64,000 nucleotides of DNA from Aureibaculum flavum. Its GTDB lineage: Bacteria; Bacteroidota; Bacteroidia; Flavobacteriales; Flavobacteriaceae. Made by a program: the position numbers and the translations under genes. The notes beneath the pieces are model-generated. The model made no database searches and was not told the origin of the DNA. It saw nothing but the letters and a program-made list of their open reading frames with translations. Positions 1 to 9,700 of the stretch are shown piece after piece (positions within the stretch are counted from its first letter, which is position 1; every line of letters starts with the position of its first letter). The stretch is from contig NZ_JAEHFJ010000006.1 of assembly GCF_016406085.1 (NCBI RefSeq), forward strand, positions 62,001 to 126,000. Direction: 5' to 3'.

Positions 1-97
1 CATAGATGGCGGGCACTTAACACCTACCATGAAAATGAAACGAGCCATTATAAAAGAAATATATAAAGATTTATACGATAAGATATATAGTAATTAA
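1..97 (+). CDS. C-terminal end of an AMP-dependent synthetase/ligase (partial)
   Basis: The window opens inside a reading frame (first full codon at base 2) that ends at TAA 95-97. The 31 visible residues contain GGHLTPTMKMKR followed by a basic and aromatic tail. This resembles the C-terminal lid of long-chain acyl-CoA synthetases and related AMP-forming enzymes, where an LTPT-(L/M)K-(L/M)KR stretch carries the catalytic lysine. The rest lies upstream of the window, so neither length nor substrate can be judged. Assignment rests on this short motif only; an acyl-CoA ligase is the likeliest reading. Confidence 0.6.
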   Translation, partial: IDGGHLTPTMKMKRAIIKEIYKDLYDKIYSN

Positions 98-106
98 TAC
101 CTTTGT

Positions 107-157
107 CCTCACCCAAGATTATAGAAAACAATAATCTTGACCTCTCCGAAGGTGAGG
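107..157. terminator. Nested inverted repeat between the ligase gene and dnaX
   Basis: CAAGATTAT (114-122) and ATAATCTTG (131-139) form a perfect 9-bp stem with an 8-nt loop. It is enclosed by CCTCACC (107-113) and GGTGAGG (151-157), also perfect complements. Ten bases after the stop of the preceding gene, it probably acts as a terminator or mRNA 3' end. It lacks a clear U run, and the GC-rich outer arms are unusual for a simple terminator, so a dispersed palindromic element is the alternative. Confidence 0.5.
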
Positions 158-208
158 TAAAAAATTTGTTGGAATTTGAATTTTAAATTTTGATTTTTTA
201 AATTTTCT

Positions 209-1921
209 ATGGAACATTTTATAGTATCGGCACGTAAATATAGACCTCAGGTTTTTGATGATGTTGTGGGGCAAAAAGCCATTACAAATACGCTAGAAAA
301 TGCTATAAAAAACAACCATTTAGCACAAGCTTTGTTGTTTACAGGCCCCAGAGGAGTTGGAAAAACTACATGTGCAAGAATTCTAGCAAAAAGAATTAAT
401 CAAGCCAATGCAGAAACGATTGACCCTAATGAAGATTTTGCTTTTAACATCTTTGAATTAGATGCAGCTTCTAATAATTCGGTTGATGATATAAGGAATC
501 TTACAGATCAGGTTCGTATACCTCCACAAACAGGAAAATATAAAGTTTATATAATTGATGAGGTACACATGTTATCTCAAGCTGCGTTTAATGCATTTTT
601 AAAAACTTTAGAAGAGCCTCCTGCTCACGCTATATTTATTTTAGCAACCACAGAAAAACATAAAATTATTCCTACCATTTTATCAAGATGTCAAATATTT
701 GATTTTAAACGGATTGGTGTTGTTGATATCAAAGAATACCTACATAAAATAACCAAGGAAGAAAAAATTGAGGCAGATGATGATGCCCTGCATATTATCG
801 CTCAAAAAGCGGATGGAGCTTTACGTGATGCTCTTTCTATTTTTGACAGAGTCGTTAGTTTTTCTAATGATACTATTACAAGGCAGGCCGTTGCAGAAAA
901 CTTAAATGTATTAGATTATGATTCTTATTTTAAGATTACTGATTTAATTCTTGAAAATAATATACCTCAGGTATTAATTGCTTTTAATGAAATTTTAGCT
1001 CAAGGTTTTGAAGGTCATCATTTTATTGCTGGTTTAGCATCACATTATAGAGACCTACTTGTTGCAAAAGACAGTATAACTATTCCATTATTGGAAGTTG
1101 GTGAGTCTACAAAAAAACAATACGACGAACAAAGTAAGAAATGTGAAATATCCTTTTTACTTAAAGGGATTGATTTAGCCAATGACTGCGATTTAAAGTA
1201 CAAAAGCAGTAAAAATCAACGGCTGTTAGTGGAATTAACTTTAATGCAATTGGCATCCATCACTTTTCCGAATACGGACGAAAAAAAAAAGCATAAAAAC
1301 TACATAATTCCCGCCATACACTTTATAAGTACTTCTGTTGCTAAAAAAAATAAAGTGGCTCCAGTACTTTCTAAAAAGCCAACGGCTGTAGTTGAAAAAA
1401 CTAAAATTAAGGAAGCACAAAAGACACCTATAGAGAAACCAACGCTATCCACAAGAACAACAAGGCGTTCTTCTGCCCTATCTCTTAAAAGTATTCATAA
1501 AAAGAAAGAAACCGTTAAAAAAACGGATGATGAATTAGAAGATAATTCTAATAAACCAAGGGACGAATTTTCAGAAGCTGAATTCTTAGAATTTTGGAAG
1601 CAATATATTGAAGGATTAGAGAAAAAAGGCGTTCGTAACCTGGTCGCTATTTTAAAAGCGGATATTCCTAAAGTTAAAAAAAACAGCATTCAATTAGATA
1701 TGCCTAGTGCAATGATGAAAACCGAACTTTTAAAGGTAAAACCTAAATTAGTACGCTATTTTCGTGAAAAACTAAATAATTACGGCATTGATTTGGTGAT
1801 TAATATTAATGAAGATAATCAAAAAAAATTCGCCTATACGCCACAGGAGAAGTATAATAAATTATTGGAAAAGAACCAGGCTTTGGCATTACTAAAAAGT
1901 AAATTTAAACTCGATTTATAA
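209..1921 (+). CDS. dnaX: DNA polymerase III subunit gamma/tau
   Basis: Clamp-loader ATPase of the replicative polymerase, loading the beta clamp on primed DNA. The Walker A motif GPRGVGKTT is at residues 46-54, the DExH-type Walker B IIDEVH at 115-120, and a sensor SRC motif lies near 160. A lysine-rich linker follows (about 350-450), then a tau-like C-terminal region. The Cys4 zinc module that E. coli DnaX carries after Walker A is absent: residues 62-82 contain no cysteine. The 570-residue length fits the family. The ATG at 209 gives the usual N-terminal start before the KYRPQ box. The next gene follows 7 nt after the stop and is probably co-transcribed. No programmed-frameshift A-run followed by a strong hairpin was recognised. 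Confidence 0.95.
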   Translation: MEHFIVSARKYRPQVFDDVVGQKAITNTLENAIKNNHLAQALLFTGPRGVGKTTCARILAKRINQANAETIDPNEDFAFNIFELDAASNNSVDDIRNLTDQVRIPPQTGKYKVYIIDEVHMLSQAAFNAFLKTLEEPPAHAIFILATTEKHKIIPTILSRCQIFDFKRIGVVDIKEYLHKITKEEKIEADDDALHIIAQKADGALRDALSIFDRVVSFSNDTITRQAVAENLNVLDYDSYFKITDLILENNIPQVLIAFNEILAQGFEGHHFIAGLASHYRDLLVAKDSITIPLLEVGESTKKQYDEQSKKCEISFLLKGIDLANDCDLKYKSSKNQRLLVELTLMQLASITFPNTDEKKKHKNYIIPAIHFISTSVAKKNKVAPVLSKKPTAVVEKTKIKEAQKTPIEKPTLSTRTTRRSSALSLKSIHKKKETVKKTDDELEDNSNKPRDEFSEAEFLEFWKQYIEGLEKKGVRNLVAILKADIPKVKKNSIQLDMPSAMMKTELLKVKPKLVRYFREKLNNYGIDLVININEDNQKKFAYTPQEKYNKLLEKNQALALLKSKFKLDL

Positions 1922-1928
1922 CAAAACT

Positions 1929-2510
1929 ATGTTAGGACTTAAATTTGAAACAGAAACTTCATGGGCAGAAATTGCCAAAAATGATTTACAGCAAATATTA
2001 ACAGATCATGCATTTTTAGAGCAAAAAGCGGCTTCTAATGCGGTTTCTATTATCATAAATTACTCTGAAGAAACAGAATTAGTTTCGGCAATGAGTGAAA
2101 TTGCCATAGAAGAAATGCAACATTTTAAAATGGTGCATGATTTAATGACTGCAAGGGGGATGGTATTGGGCAGATCTCAATCAAATAACTATGCCAAAGA
2201 TTTACAAGGCTTTTTTGTAAAAACAAAGGACAGAAATGAAGCTTTAATTCAACGTTTATTAGTTGCAGCACTTATAGAAGCTAGAAGTTGTGAACGTTTT
2301 AAAGTGTTTTCAGAAAATTTGGAAGATCAAGAATTATCTGAATTTTATAAAGATTTAATGATTTCTGAGGCCAATCATTATACTTTGTTCTTAGGTTTTG
2401 CGAGAAAATATCAGGATAAAGATATTGTCAACAAGAAATGGGATCAATTATTAGCCTTTGAAGCAGAGTTGATGAAAGCAGGAGGTAAAACAGCAAAAGT
2501 ACATGGCTAG
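1929..2510 (+). CDS. miaE: MiaE-like tRNA 2-methylthio-N6-isopentenyladenosine hydroxylase
   Basis: A 193-residue ferritin-like four-helix protein. Non-haem di-iron ligands are visible as EExxH in IEEMQHF (about residues 61-67), an ALIEARSCERF helix (about 117-127) and SEANHY (about 147-152), each supplying Glu or His. MiaE hydroxylates the ms2i6A37 modification of tRNAs that read codons beginning with U, using O2. The gene starts 7 nt after dnaX, so co-expression is likely. Downstream is the tandem repeat block rather than another gene. Family assignment is confident; substrate specificity is by homology only. Confidence 0.85.
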   Translation: MLGLKFETETSWAEIAKNDLQQILTDHAFLEQKAASNAVSIIINYSEETELVSAMSEIAIEEMQHFKMVHDLMTARGMVLGRSQSNNYAKDLQGFFVKTKDRNEALIQRLLVAALIEARSCERFKVFSENLEDQELSEFYKDLMISEANHYTLFLGFARKYQDKDIVNKKWDQLLAFEAELMKAGGKTAKVHG

Positions 2511-2750
2511 AAAGCAACTCAAACGATTCAACTAACGATCTCAAATAATTTAAGAGGAACTAGAACAGTTATAATATTCAACAAATAAAATGAATTTGCG
2601 TATACCATTAATAGTTGCATTTCTAAGTCGCCTATTTGTTTTGTTCCAAAAAAGTATTTCCGAGATAAATACCTATCGTGAATAGTACTATAGACTTTAT
2701 GAAAACTGGTAGAAAATAATAAGAAATAAATTTTTGATTTTAAAATAGTA

Positions 2751-3180
2751 AGGAGAAAAGCTACTTGTAGTGTTAAGCTCATACTTAACCTTTCGCTTCT
2801 CTCCTTTCTCCCCTGAGTTAAACTCCTAAGAGTAATACTTTTATATTTTTTACTAATTCTACTTTTAATAGAAGGAGAAAAGCTACTTGTAGATTTGAAT
2901 CTTCATTCATAATTTTCACTTCTCTCCTTTCTCCCCTGAGTTAAACTCCTAAGAGTAATACTTTTATATTTTTTACTAATTCTATTTTTAATAGAAGGAG
3001 AAAAGCTACTTGTAGATTTGAATCTTCATTCATAATTTTCACTTCTCTCCTTTCTCCCCTGAGTTAAACTCCTAAGAGTAATATTTTTATATGTATACTA
3101 ACTTTAGTTTAATAGAAGGAGAAAAGTTACTTGTAGATATGAACTTTAATTCATAATTTTCACTCCTCTCCTTTCTCCCC
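2751..3180. repeat. Four tandem ~122-bp repeats with conserved nested hairpins
   Basis: Units start at 2751, 2873, 2996 and 3117 (periods 122, 123 and 121); the last one stops at 3180. Each begins AGGAGAAAAGCTACTTGTAG and carries a tail around CTTCTCTCCTTTCTCCCC about 45 bp later. Head AAGGAGAAAAG pairs with tail CTTCTCTCCTT (10 of 11 positions in units 1-3). Inside are a CTAC-TT-GTAG hairpin and a second hairpin whose sequence varies but whose pairing is kept: GTTAAG/CTTAAC at 2772-2789, TGAAT/ATTCA at 2896-2909 and 3019-3032, ATGAA/TTCAT at 3139-3154. Units are joined by spacers holding the palindrome GAGTTAAACTC. No convincing gene overlaps the block. Confidence 0.9.
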
Positions 3181-3444
3181 TAATTTTAGTATTCAGATAT
3201 TATAACGTCGTATTTTCGTTTCTATTATATATTAATTTTATAAAGCAAATGTATGTTCTCAGACCATACCAGTCAATAGTGTAAATGGGTGTTTTTAAAA
3301 ATCAAGGAAAATGGGTAGTTTTTAGGTTTTTACCTAACGCGTTGACATTCAATTATTTCAATCGTTTGTTTTGATGCTAAGGATGAACATTGTTATAAAT
3401 AAATTCAAAAATTATAGAAAAATAATTCTAAATATTTTCATCAT
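3181..3444. other. Gene-free stretch with an echo of the DUF4870 gene tail
   Basis: No coding region is supported. Bases 3307-3321 repeat the 15-mer at 3461-3475, which encodes NYPFS near the end of the DUF4870 gene. On the minus strand the copy reads KNYPFSL before running into unrelated codons, so it may be the remnant of a second DUF4870 copy. A small TAGGT-TTTT-ACCTA hairpin sits next to it (about 3324-3337). The rest is AT-rich sequence without further recognisable signals. Confidence 0.4.
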
Positions 3445-3780
3445 TTAAAGAATTTTTAGGGAAAATGGGTAGTTTGGGGGCTCATTATTACTTGCTTTTA
3501 TCGCATTTATTATTGGGAAAATAAAATAAAAGACACCAATTACTGCAAATCCAAGTAATCCTAGACCAAAAAATAGTATTAATGGAATACATATTAGCAT
3601 GTAAATTATCATACTTAACCGAAAATTGATAATTGATCTTCCATGTTCGTCCATAGTAAAAACTTTATCCTTATTTGTGATCCATATATATAACGGTACT
3701 AATAATCCTCCTACTAAAGTTACCAAATCTAAAAGTTGGCTTAAATGTGTAATTACAATTAATTGATTGTTTCGCTTCAT
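3445..3780 (-). CDS. DUF4870-type small membrane protein
   Basis: A 111-residue protein with three hydrophobic helices: about 14-33, 55-75 and 76-95. It carries the family signature of a helix, an acidic HGR turn (DEHGRSIINFRLS, about 44-56) and a C-terminal pair of helices. Function of the family is unknown; it is an integral membrane protein. The ATG at 3780 gives a short polar head before the first helix. It is transcribed away from mnmE, which starts 124 bp away on the other strand. Part of its 3' end is echoed downstream at 3307-3321. Confidence 0.8.
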   Translation of the reverse strand: MKRNNQLIVITHLSQLLDLVTLVGGLLVPLYIWITNKDKVFTMDEHGRSIINFRLSMIIYMLICIPLILFFGLGLLGFAVIGVFYFIFPIINAIKASNNEPPNYPFSLKIL

Positions 3781-3880
3781 AGGATGTGTTTTAGAGTGTT
3801 TGTTTTCTTATAAGACGCATTATTTTAGAAAATGTTACAAACATAGCTTTACTAAACACCCGTAAAACAAGAGAATTTGC

Positions 3881-3888
3881 TACTTTTG
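3881..3888 (+). promoter_or_regulatory. Promoter -7 box of mnmE (TACTTTTG)
   Basis: TACTTTTG matches the Bacteroidota -7 consensus TANNTTTG and lies 15 bp before the mnmE ATG. That would put the transcript start near 3894 and leave a leader of about 10 nt. A clear TTG box at -33 is not seen. Confidence 0.6.
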
Positions 3889-3903
3889 CATAGAAATTAA
3901 ATT

Positions 3904-5316
3904 ATGAATACACAAGATACAATTATTGCTTTAGCAACTCCTTCCGGTTCTGGTGCCATTGCCGTTATACGGTTATCAGGTAGTAATGCCATTTCTATTG
4001 CCAGTAGCTATTTTAAGTCTATTCATAATAAAAAATTATCCAATCAAAAGACACATACGATTCATTTGGGTAATATAATTGATGGTGAGCGTGTAATTGA
4101 TGAAGTTTTAATTTCTCTCTTTAAGAATCCTCAATCATATACTGGTGAAGATGTAGTTGAAATTTCTTGCCATGGCTCACTATATATCCAGCAAGAAATT
4201 ATGCAACTTTTTGTGAGTAATGGATGTAGAATAGCTGACCCTGGTGAATTTACTTTACGAGCTTTTTTGAACGGTAAATTAGACCTTAGCCAAGCGGAGG
4301 CTGTAGCTGACCTAATAGCTTCTGATTCCAAAGCTTCTCATCAAATTGCCATGCAACAGATGCGGGGTGGTTTTTCTAATGAAATTGAAAATCTGAGACA
4401 AGACCTTTTGAATTTTGCTTCTCTAATTGAATTGGAATTAGATTTTTCTGAAGAAGATGTTGAATTTGCAAATAGAGACGATTTCCAAAAATTGGTCACT
4501 AAAATCTCAACTGTCCTAAAAGCATTAATTGATTCGTTTGCTTTTGGTAATGTTCTAAAAAACGGTATTCCAGTTGCCATTATCGGAGAACCCAATGTAG
4601 GTAAGTCTACATTATTAAACACATTATTAAATGAGGAAAAAGCAATAGTAAGCTCTATTGCGGGTACAACTAGAGATGCCATTGAAGATGAATTAATTAT
4701 TGAAGGAGTAGCGTATCGCTTTATTGATACGGCCGGAATAAGAGATACCACTGATGAAATTGAGAGTATCGGAATTAAAAAAACTTTCGAAAAAACGGCA
4801 CAAGCTCAATTGATTATTTATTTATTTGACGCATCAATAATTAGAAGTAGACATGATGGTGAAATAACTGAATTATTGAATTTGATCAAACATGAAATTG
4901 AAAAGGTTTCCATAAAGTTTCCTGATAAAAAAATGTTGATAATTGCAAATAAATCTGATTTACTTTCCGAAAAAGAAATGGATCAGATTGAAAACCAAAT
5001 TCCTAATATCTTATTTCTTTCTGCAAAAGAAAACGAAGGTATTCATGAATTAAAAGATCAACTAACTGAATTATCTAATATTGGAGTCTTAAGTAATAAT
5101 CAGACCATTGTAAGTAATAGTCGCCACTTTGCCATATTAAACAAGGCCCTAATTGAAATTAAAAATGTTCAATTTGGAATTGACAACAGCATCAGTTCTG
5201 ATTTAATAGCTATCGATATCCGCCAAGCCCTACTCTATTTGGGTGAAATTACTGGAGCAGTAACTAATGAGGATTTGTTAGGTAATATTTTTGCTAACTT
5301 TTGTATTGGGAAGTAA
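3904..5316 (+). CDS. mnmE: tRNA uridine-5-carboxymethylaminomethyl modification GTPase MnmE
   Basis: With MnmG, MnmE forms the enzyme that adds the cmnm group to the wobble uridine of several tRNAs. The 470 residues show the N-terminal formyl-THF-binding domain (1-120, with TPSGSGAIAVIRLSG near the start), a helical domain, and an inserted G domain. G1 GEPNVGKST is at about 228-236, the G2 region SIAGTTRD follows, G3 DTAGIR is near 275 and G4 NKSD near 350. The chain ends in FCIGK, the conserved C-terminal Cys motif. The start is fixed by the TACTTTTG promoter just upstream. It is transcribed alone, with DUF4870 divergent and a long non-coding region downstream. Confidence 0.97.
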   Translation: MNTQDTIIALATPSGSGAIAVIRLSGSNAISIASSYFKSIHNKKLSNQKTHTIHLGNIIDGERVIDEVLISLFKNPQSYTGEDVVEISCHGSLYIQQEIMQLFVSNGCRIADPGEFTLRAFLNGKLDLSQAEAVADLIASDSKASHQIAMQQMRGGFSNEIENLRQDLLNFASLIELELDFSEEDVEFANRDDFQKLVTKISTVLKALIDSFAFGNVLKNGIPVAIIGEPNVGKSTLLNTLLNEEKAIVSSIAGTTRDAIEDELIIEGVAYRFIDTAGIRDTTDEIESIGIKKTFEKTAQAQLIIYLFDASIIRSRHDGEITELLNLIKHEIEKVSIKFPDKKMLIIANKSDLLSEKEMDQIENQIPNILFLSAKENEGIHELKDQLTELSNIGVLSNNQTIVSNSRHFAILNKALIEIKNVQFGIDNSISSDLIAIDIRQALLYLGEITGAVTNEDLLGNIFANFCIGK

Positions 5317-5340
5317 ATTACATCTTTTAGTTTTTACTTC
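5310..5340 (+). terminator. Possible terminator at the mnmE stop
   Basis: GAAGTAAA (5310-5317, overlapping the stop codon) pairs with TTTACTTC (5333-5340) over a 15-nt loop, followed by a T-rich run (TCTCTTTTTATT). The 8-bp stem is AT-rich and weak, so this is tentative. Confidence 0.35.
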
Positions 5341-5846
5341 ATCTCTTTTTATTGCGGAATACAAACCATTGCCCACATAATTAACTTTCTTTAATCTTAC
5401 GTTATTACGACAATATAACCTCTTTGGTACTACACATATTAATTTTGTTGCACAATGTTACTTCATAATGAAAATAGTCCTTTTATTAAATTTAATGTTA
5501 AGTTAATTTTATAATGGTTTGTGAACTTAACGTTATTACAATTCTCTTATAATTACCATCACTTTAAAAAAAATGTTATAATAATAAATAAAATTAGACT
5601 TAGAAATTACGTAAAACTAAAAATATAAACACCACTACTGCATACATTTAAAAACGTTTTGTTAAAAAATTAAAATTTATAAAATTCCATTTCTACGATT
5701 TTTATAGCATAATCTTTTTTAATCTTTCCAATAACTTAAATGTAATACTTCTCTAACAATAAGTTAACCCATTCGGTACTTTCTGGTTCTGTTTAAATAA
5801 TAATTTTGGGAATCAATTTTAACACTAAAACGTAAAATTTTTACTC
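5341..5846. other. Long AT-rich upstream region of the phosphodiester operon
   Basis: About 500 bp without a supportable gene. TTACGTTATTAC near 5398 and TTAACGTTATTAC near 5527 are two loosely similar copies of an ACGTTATTAC motif in direct orientation. A -7 box TAATTTTG (TANNTTTG) at 5801-5808 would start a transcript near 5815, about 30 nt before the lipoprotein gene at 5847. The length of the region leaves room for regulator binding, but no site can be named. Confidence 0.45.
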
Positions 5847-6719
5847 ATGTATAAGAAGTTACTCTATCTATTTTTTAGCATTTGTCTTTTTTCATGTGCA
5901 ACTACAAACGAGTCAAATGTTGTCACAGTACTAACTACAAAGGACGGCTCCAACATTCAAAAGATTCAAAGTATTAACTGGACTAAAAATAAGATTCACC
6001 CAAAAATCAGTTGGAATCACCATCAGTTTCAAGATCTTTTTTCTTCTATACAAAGTATAACCGTGGTAGAAATAAAAAGTCCAGGTAAAAGAATAAAAGC
6101 TGCAGTCGAATACGCTACATCTGGATTTATAAAAACAAGTGATTTTGCTAAAAGCTCAGAAGCATTGGTGGCTATAAACGGCTCCTTTTTCGACACCAAA
6201 AATGGAGGCTCAATTGTCTTTTTTAAGAAAAATGGATTAATTATTAATCAAACTAAAGAAGGTTTTACCCCGACAAGAGAATCAGTTGGATTTTCAATTA
6301 ACAAAAGCGAATCCATGGAAATTATAAAAAAACCAATTAATGGTTGGGCTGGTGCCACGGAAAAAACCATTTTAAGCTCTGGCCCATTACTTCGTTACCA
6401 TGATGTTAATGCCTCTCAAGAAAAAACCAAATTTAATACAAATAGACATCCTAGAACAGCCATTGGACGCACCCAAGATGGTCGAATATTAGCTGTTGTA
6501 GTTGATGGGCGTTCCTCGCAAGGGCAAGGAGTTTCAATAAAAGAATTAGCTCAACTGATGCACGCGTTGGGCTGTGTTGACGCTATGAATTTAGATGGAG
6601 GCGGATCTTCTACCGTATGGATAAAAAATAGTGGCATTGTAAATTTTCCAAGTGACAATAAAATGTATGATCACCAAGGTGAACGTGCTGTAGTAAATGC
6701 AATAATTTTTAAAGAATAA
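5847..6719 (+). CDS. Phosphodiester glycosidase (NAGPA-domain) lipoprotein
   Basis: A 290-residue lipoprotein with lipobox LFSC (Cys17), so probably anchored in an outer or inner membrane. It carries the NAGPA (N-acetylglucosamine-1-phosphodiester alpha-N-acetylglucosaminidase, DUF2233) fold: AINGSFFD near residue 112, GPLLRYH near 180, HPRTAIGRT near 205, VVVDGRSSQGQG near 222 and the hallmark LDGGGSST near 249-256. The mammalian family member removes GlcNAc from a sugar-phosphate diester. Bacterial members are linked to glycans or polymers with phosphodiester bonds. It opens an apparent operon with SusC, SusD and a PHP phosphodiesterase (32 bp to susC). The substrate is not known. Confidence 0.88.
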   Translation: MYKKLLYLFFSICLFSCATTNESNVVTVLTTKDGSNIQKIQSINWTKNKIHPKISWNHHQFQDLFSSIQSITVVEIKSPGKRIKAAVEYATSGFIKTSDFAKSSEALVAINGSFFDTKNGGSIVFFKKNGLIINQTKEGFTPTRESVGFSINKSESMEIIKKPINGWAGATEKTILSSGPLLRYHDVNASQEKTKFNTNRHPRTAIGRTQDGRILAVVVDGRSSQGQGVSIKELAQLMHALGCVDAMNLDGGGSSTVWIKNSGIVNFPSDNKMYDHQGERAVVNAIIFKE

Positions 6720-6751
6720 TAACTTTTAATACCCAAACCTAAATTAATATT

Positions 6752-9700
6752 ATGAACATTAGAAAATTACGAAGTGTATGGTTTTTAATTTACCTGTTGT
6801 ATTCAATCAACAGTTTTTCACAAGAAATAAAAATTGATGGAGAAATTAAAGATGAAGAAAACATAGCCATTCCCGGCGTTACTGTTTTAATAAAAGGCAC
6901 CAAAAAAGGGGCAGTTAGCGATTTTGATGGGAAATTTACGATTACAGTACCTGATGGCGAAAATAGTATTTTAGTTTTCTCATCTGTCGGTTATAAAACT
7001 CATGAATTAAAAATAGCAAATCAAGTAAATCTACAAGTCCGCCTGCTTGTAGATAATGAAAGTTTAGAAGAAGTAGTTGTTGTAGGGTATGGCACACAGA
7101 AAAAAGAAAACTTAACTGGTGCAACAAGTCAAATTGAAGCTAAAGATATTGCTTTAAGACCTTCATCCAATATTTCAACGGCATTACAAGGCTTATTACC
7201 AGGCTTAAATATTCAAGTAAATTCTGGAGATCCTTCTGCAACACCAGACATCAACATTAGAGGGTTCAACTCTATTAATGGAGGTAGTCCATTAGTCTTA
7301 ATAGATGGTATCGTAGGTGATATAACACGGGTTAATCCACAAGATATAAAAAGTGTTACCGTTTTAAAAGATGCTGCTTCAGCGGCAATATACGGAGCTA
7401 GAGGAGCCTTTGGGGTAATATTAATAACCACTAAGACAGGTAAGCCAGGAGAAATGAAGGTAGAATACACCAACAATTTTGCATGGACTACAACCACGAC
7501 GCGAACTGATTATATTTCTGACCCTTATGTATATGGTAAAACAATAGATGCCGCAATTTTCGGTTACAATGGAACTAGTTTCACCGGTTATAATGATGAT
7601 GATTGGGAGACCATTCAAGGAGTTGCCAATGGCACAATAGAACCATTTCATCAAGTGCAACCTAATGGAACTAATAAGTTTTTTTATAAAACAGATTGGT
7701 ATAATTATTTATTTAAAAAATGGCAACCTTCACAAAACCATAATGTTTCTATTTCCGGAGGAACAGAAAAATTACATGGATATTTGTCAGGAAGATTGTA
7801 TGATAGAGAGACCATAAACAATTTTCAAGATGGTGGATTGAAACAAAACAATATAAAGACAACGCTAACCTTTAAGCCAACAAGCTGGTTAGAGCTATCA
7901 AACAATGTTTTATTTAATCGTGAGCAAAATAAAGAGTATGGAGGCTTTAGAAGTGGGTATGGAGGTATTTGGAGTACTACAACTTGGTATGACTTAGCAG
8001 CTTTTTATCCAAATGAAATGGATGGGATTCCAACGGATATTGGAAGAAGTGGAAATGGTGGTCAAGGTGGACATGCAGCTATGGAAGCTGGTAATAATTA
8101 TCGCACTTTCAACTCAGAAGAATTTACCAATACATTTAGGGTCAAAATAACCCCAGCTAAAAATTTAGAACTAAATTTTGATTACAGTAATAGAATTTCT
8201 AATATTTCTAATAGTTACCGACTAAACGAATTTGAATATTTAGCATCTAGCCGTCTTACAATGCAAACAGCAGGATTAAATAGGTTGACTGAATATAGAA
8301 ATAGAAATTACTATAATGCTATGAATATATTCGGATCTTATTCAACATCAGTTGCAGAAGATCATAATTTTAAATTACTATTAGGTTATAATCAAGAGGA
8401 CTATGAAGCTGATAATGTAACTGCAGAACAGGGAGGTCTTTTGGTAAGAGATGAATCTAATCTTTCTTTTGGCACTGAATTGTTACGGGCAGATGGTTCT
8501 GCTCAACTTTGGGCCGTTCAAGGTTTTTTCGGACGATTTAACTACGATTATAAAAATAAATATTTGCTAGAAGTAAATGCTAGATACGACGGATCCTCAC
8601 GTTTTCCAAAAGATAGTAGATGGGGATTCTTTCCATCAATTTCTGCAGGATGGCAAATTAATCGTGAAGATTTTTGGGAACCACTTAGTAGCACTGTAAG
8701 CACAATTAAACTTAGAGCTTCTTATGGTGAACTAGGAAACCAAAGTATTGGTGTAAACACTTTTCAAAGTTTGATGGGAACAGGTCAAACAAGCTGGTTA
8801 AACAATGGTGATCGATTAAATTATGTAAGTGCTCCAGGGCCTTTACCAACAACCGTAAGTTGGGAGACTACAAAAAGTTTAGATTTTGGAATTGATCTTG
8901 GATTTTTTAATAATAAATTAAATGCTACGTTTGACTGGTACGAGAAAAACATTGAAGGAATGTACTTGCCAGGAACACCGTTACCAGCAGTATTTGGATC
9001 TTCAGAACCTAAAGAAAATTTAGCTTCTTTACGTAATAGAGGTTTTGAATTGAGCTTGAACTATAGAAATTCTTTTATTGTAGGAGGATCTCCGCTATCA
9101 TTAAGTGCAACAGCAACAGTTTCTAATTTTAAAGGAATTATTACAAAATACGAAAACCCTGAAGGTTTAATGAGCTCATACTGGGAAGGTCAAGAATTAG
9201 GTGTGATTTATGGTTATCAAACTGATGGTCAATTTCAATCTGATGAAGAAGCGTTGGCTTATCAGAATTCATTTGCAAATCCATCAGGTGACTTAAGTCA
9301 AGTTTATAGATACATTCTTAACATTGTTCAGAATAGTGAGTGGAATAAATTAAGAGCAGGTGATGTTAAATATCTAGATACAGATGGTGATGGAAGTATT
9401 GATCGTGGTAATTATACGTTAGACGATCATGGAGATTTAAAACCAATTGGTAATGCAATGCCAAAATTCCCATTCGGATTTAATATCAATGCTTCATGGA
9501 AGGGTCTTGATTTATCTATTGCAGGTGCTGGAGTTGGTAAACAAAATTGGTACCCAACTGGTGATATCTATTGGGGTCCATACCAAAGACCCTATTTAAC
9601 TTTAATAAGAAAGGATTTAGTAGACCAAGCATGGACAAGTGAAAGCCCAGGTCAGTATCCTCAAATCTATAGAGGCTACTCTTCTTTAGGAAGCGGTCGA

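Noticed and set aside
2528-2782. 84-codon minus-strand frame with hydrophobic residues
   Set aside because: It starts inside the first tandem repeat unit, ends in low-complexity sequence near miaE, and shows no family pattern; probably chance.
2751-3180. CRISPR array
   Set aside because: Period is ~122 bp, the parts between the constant heads are themselves conserved, and no cas gene is near.
4131-4751. Minus-strand frames opposite mnmE
   Set aside because: Antisense shadows of mnmE; no start signals or motifs.
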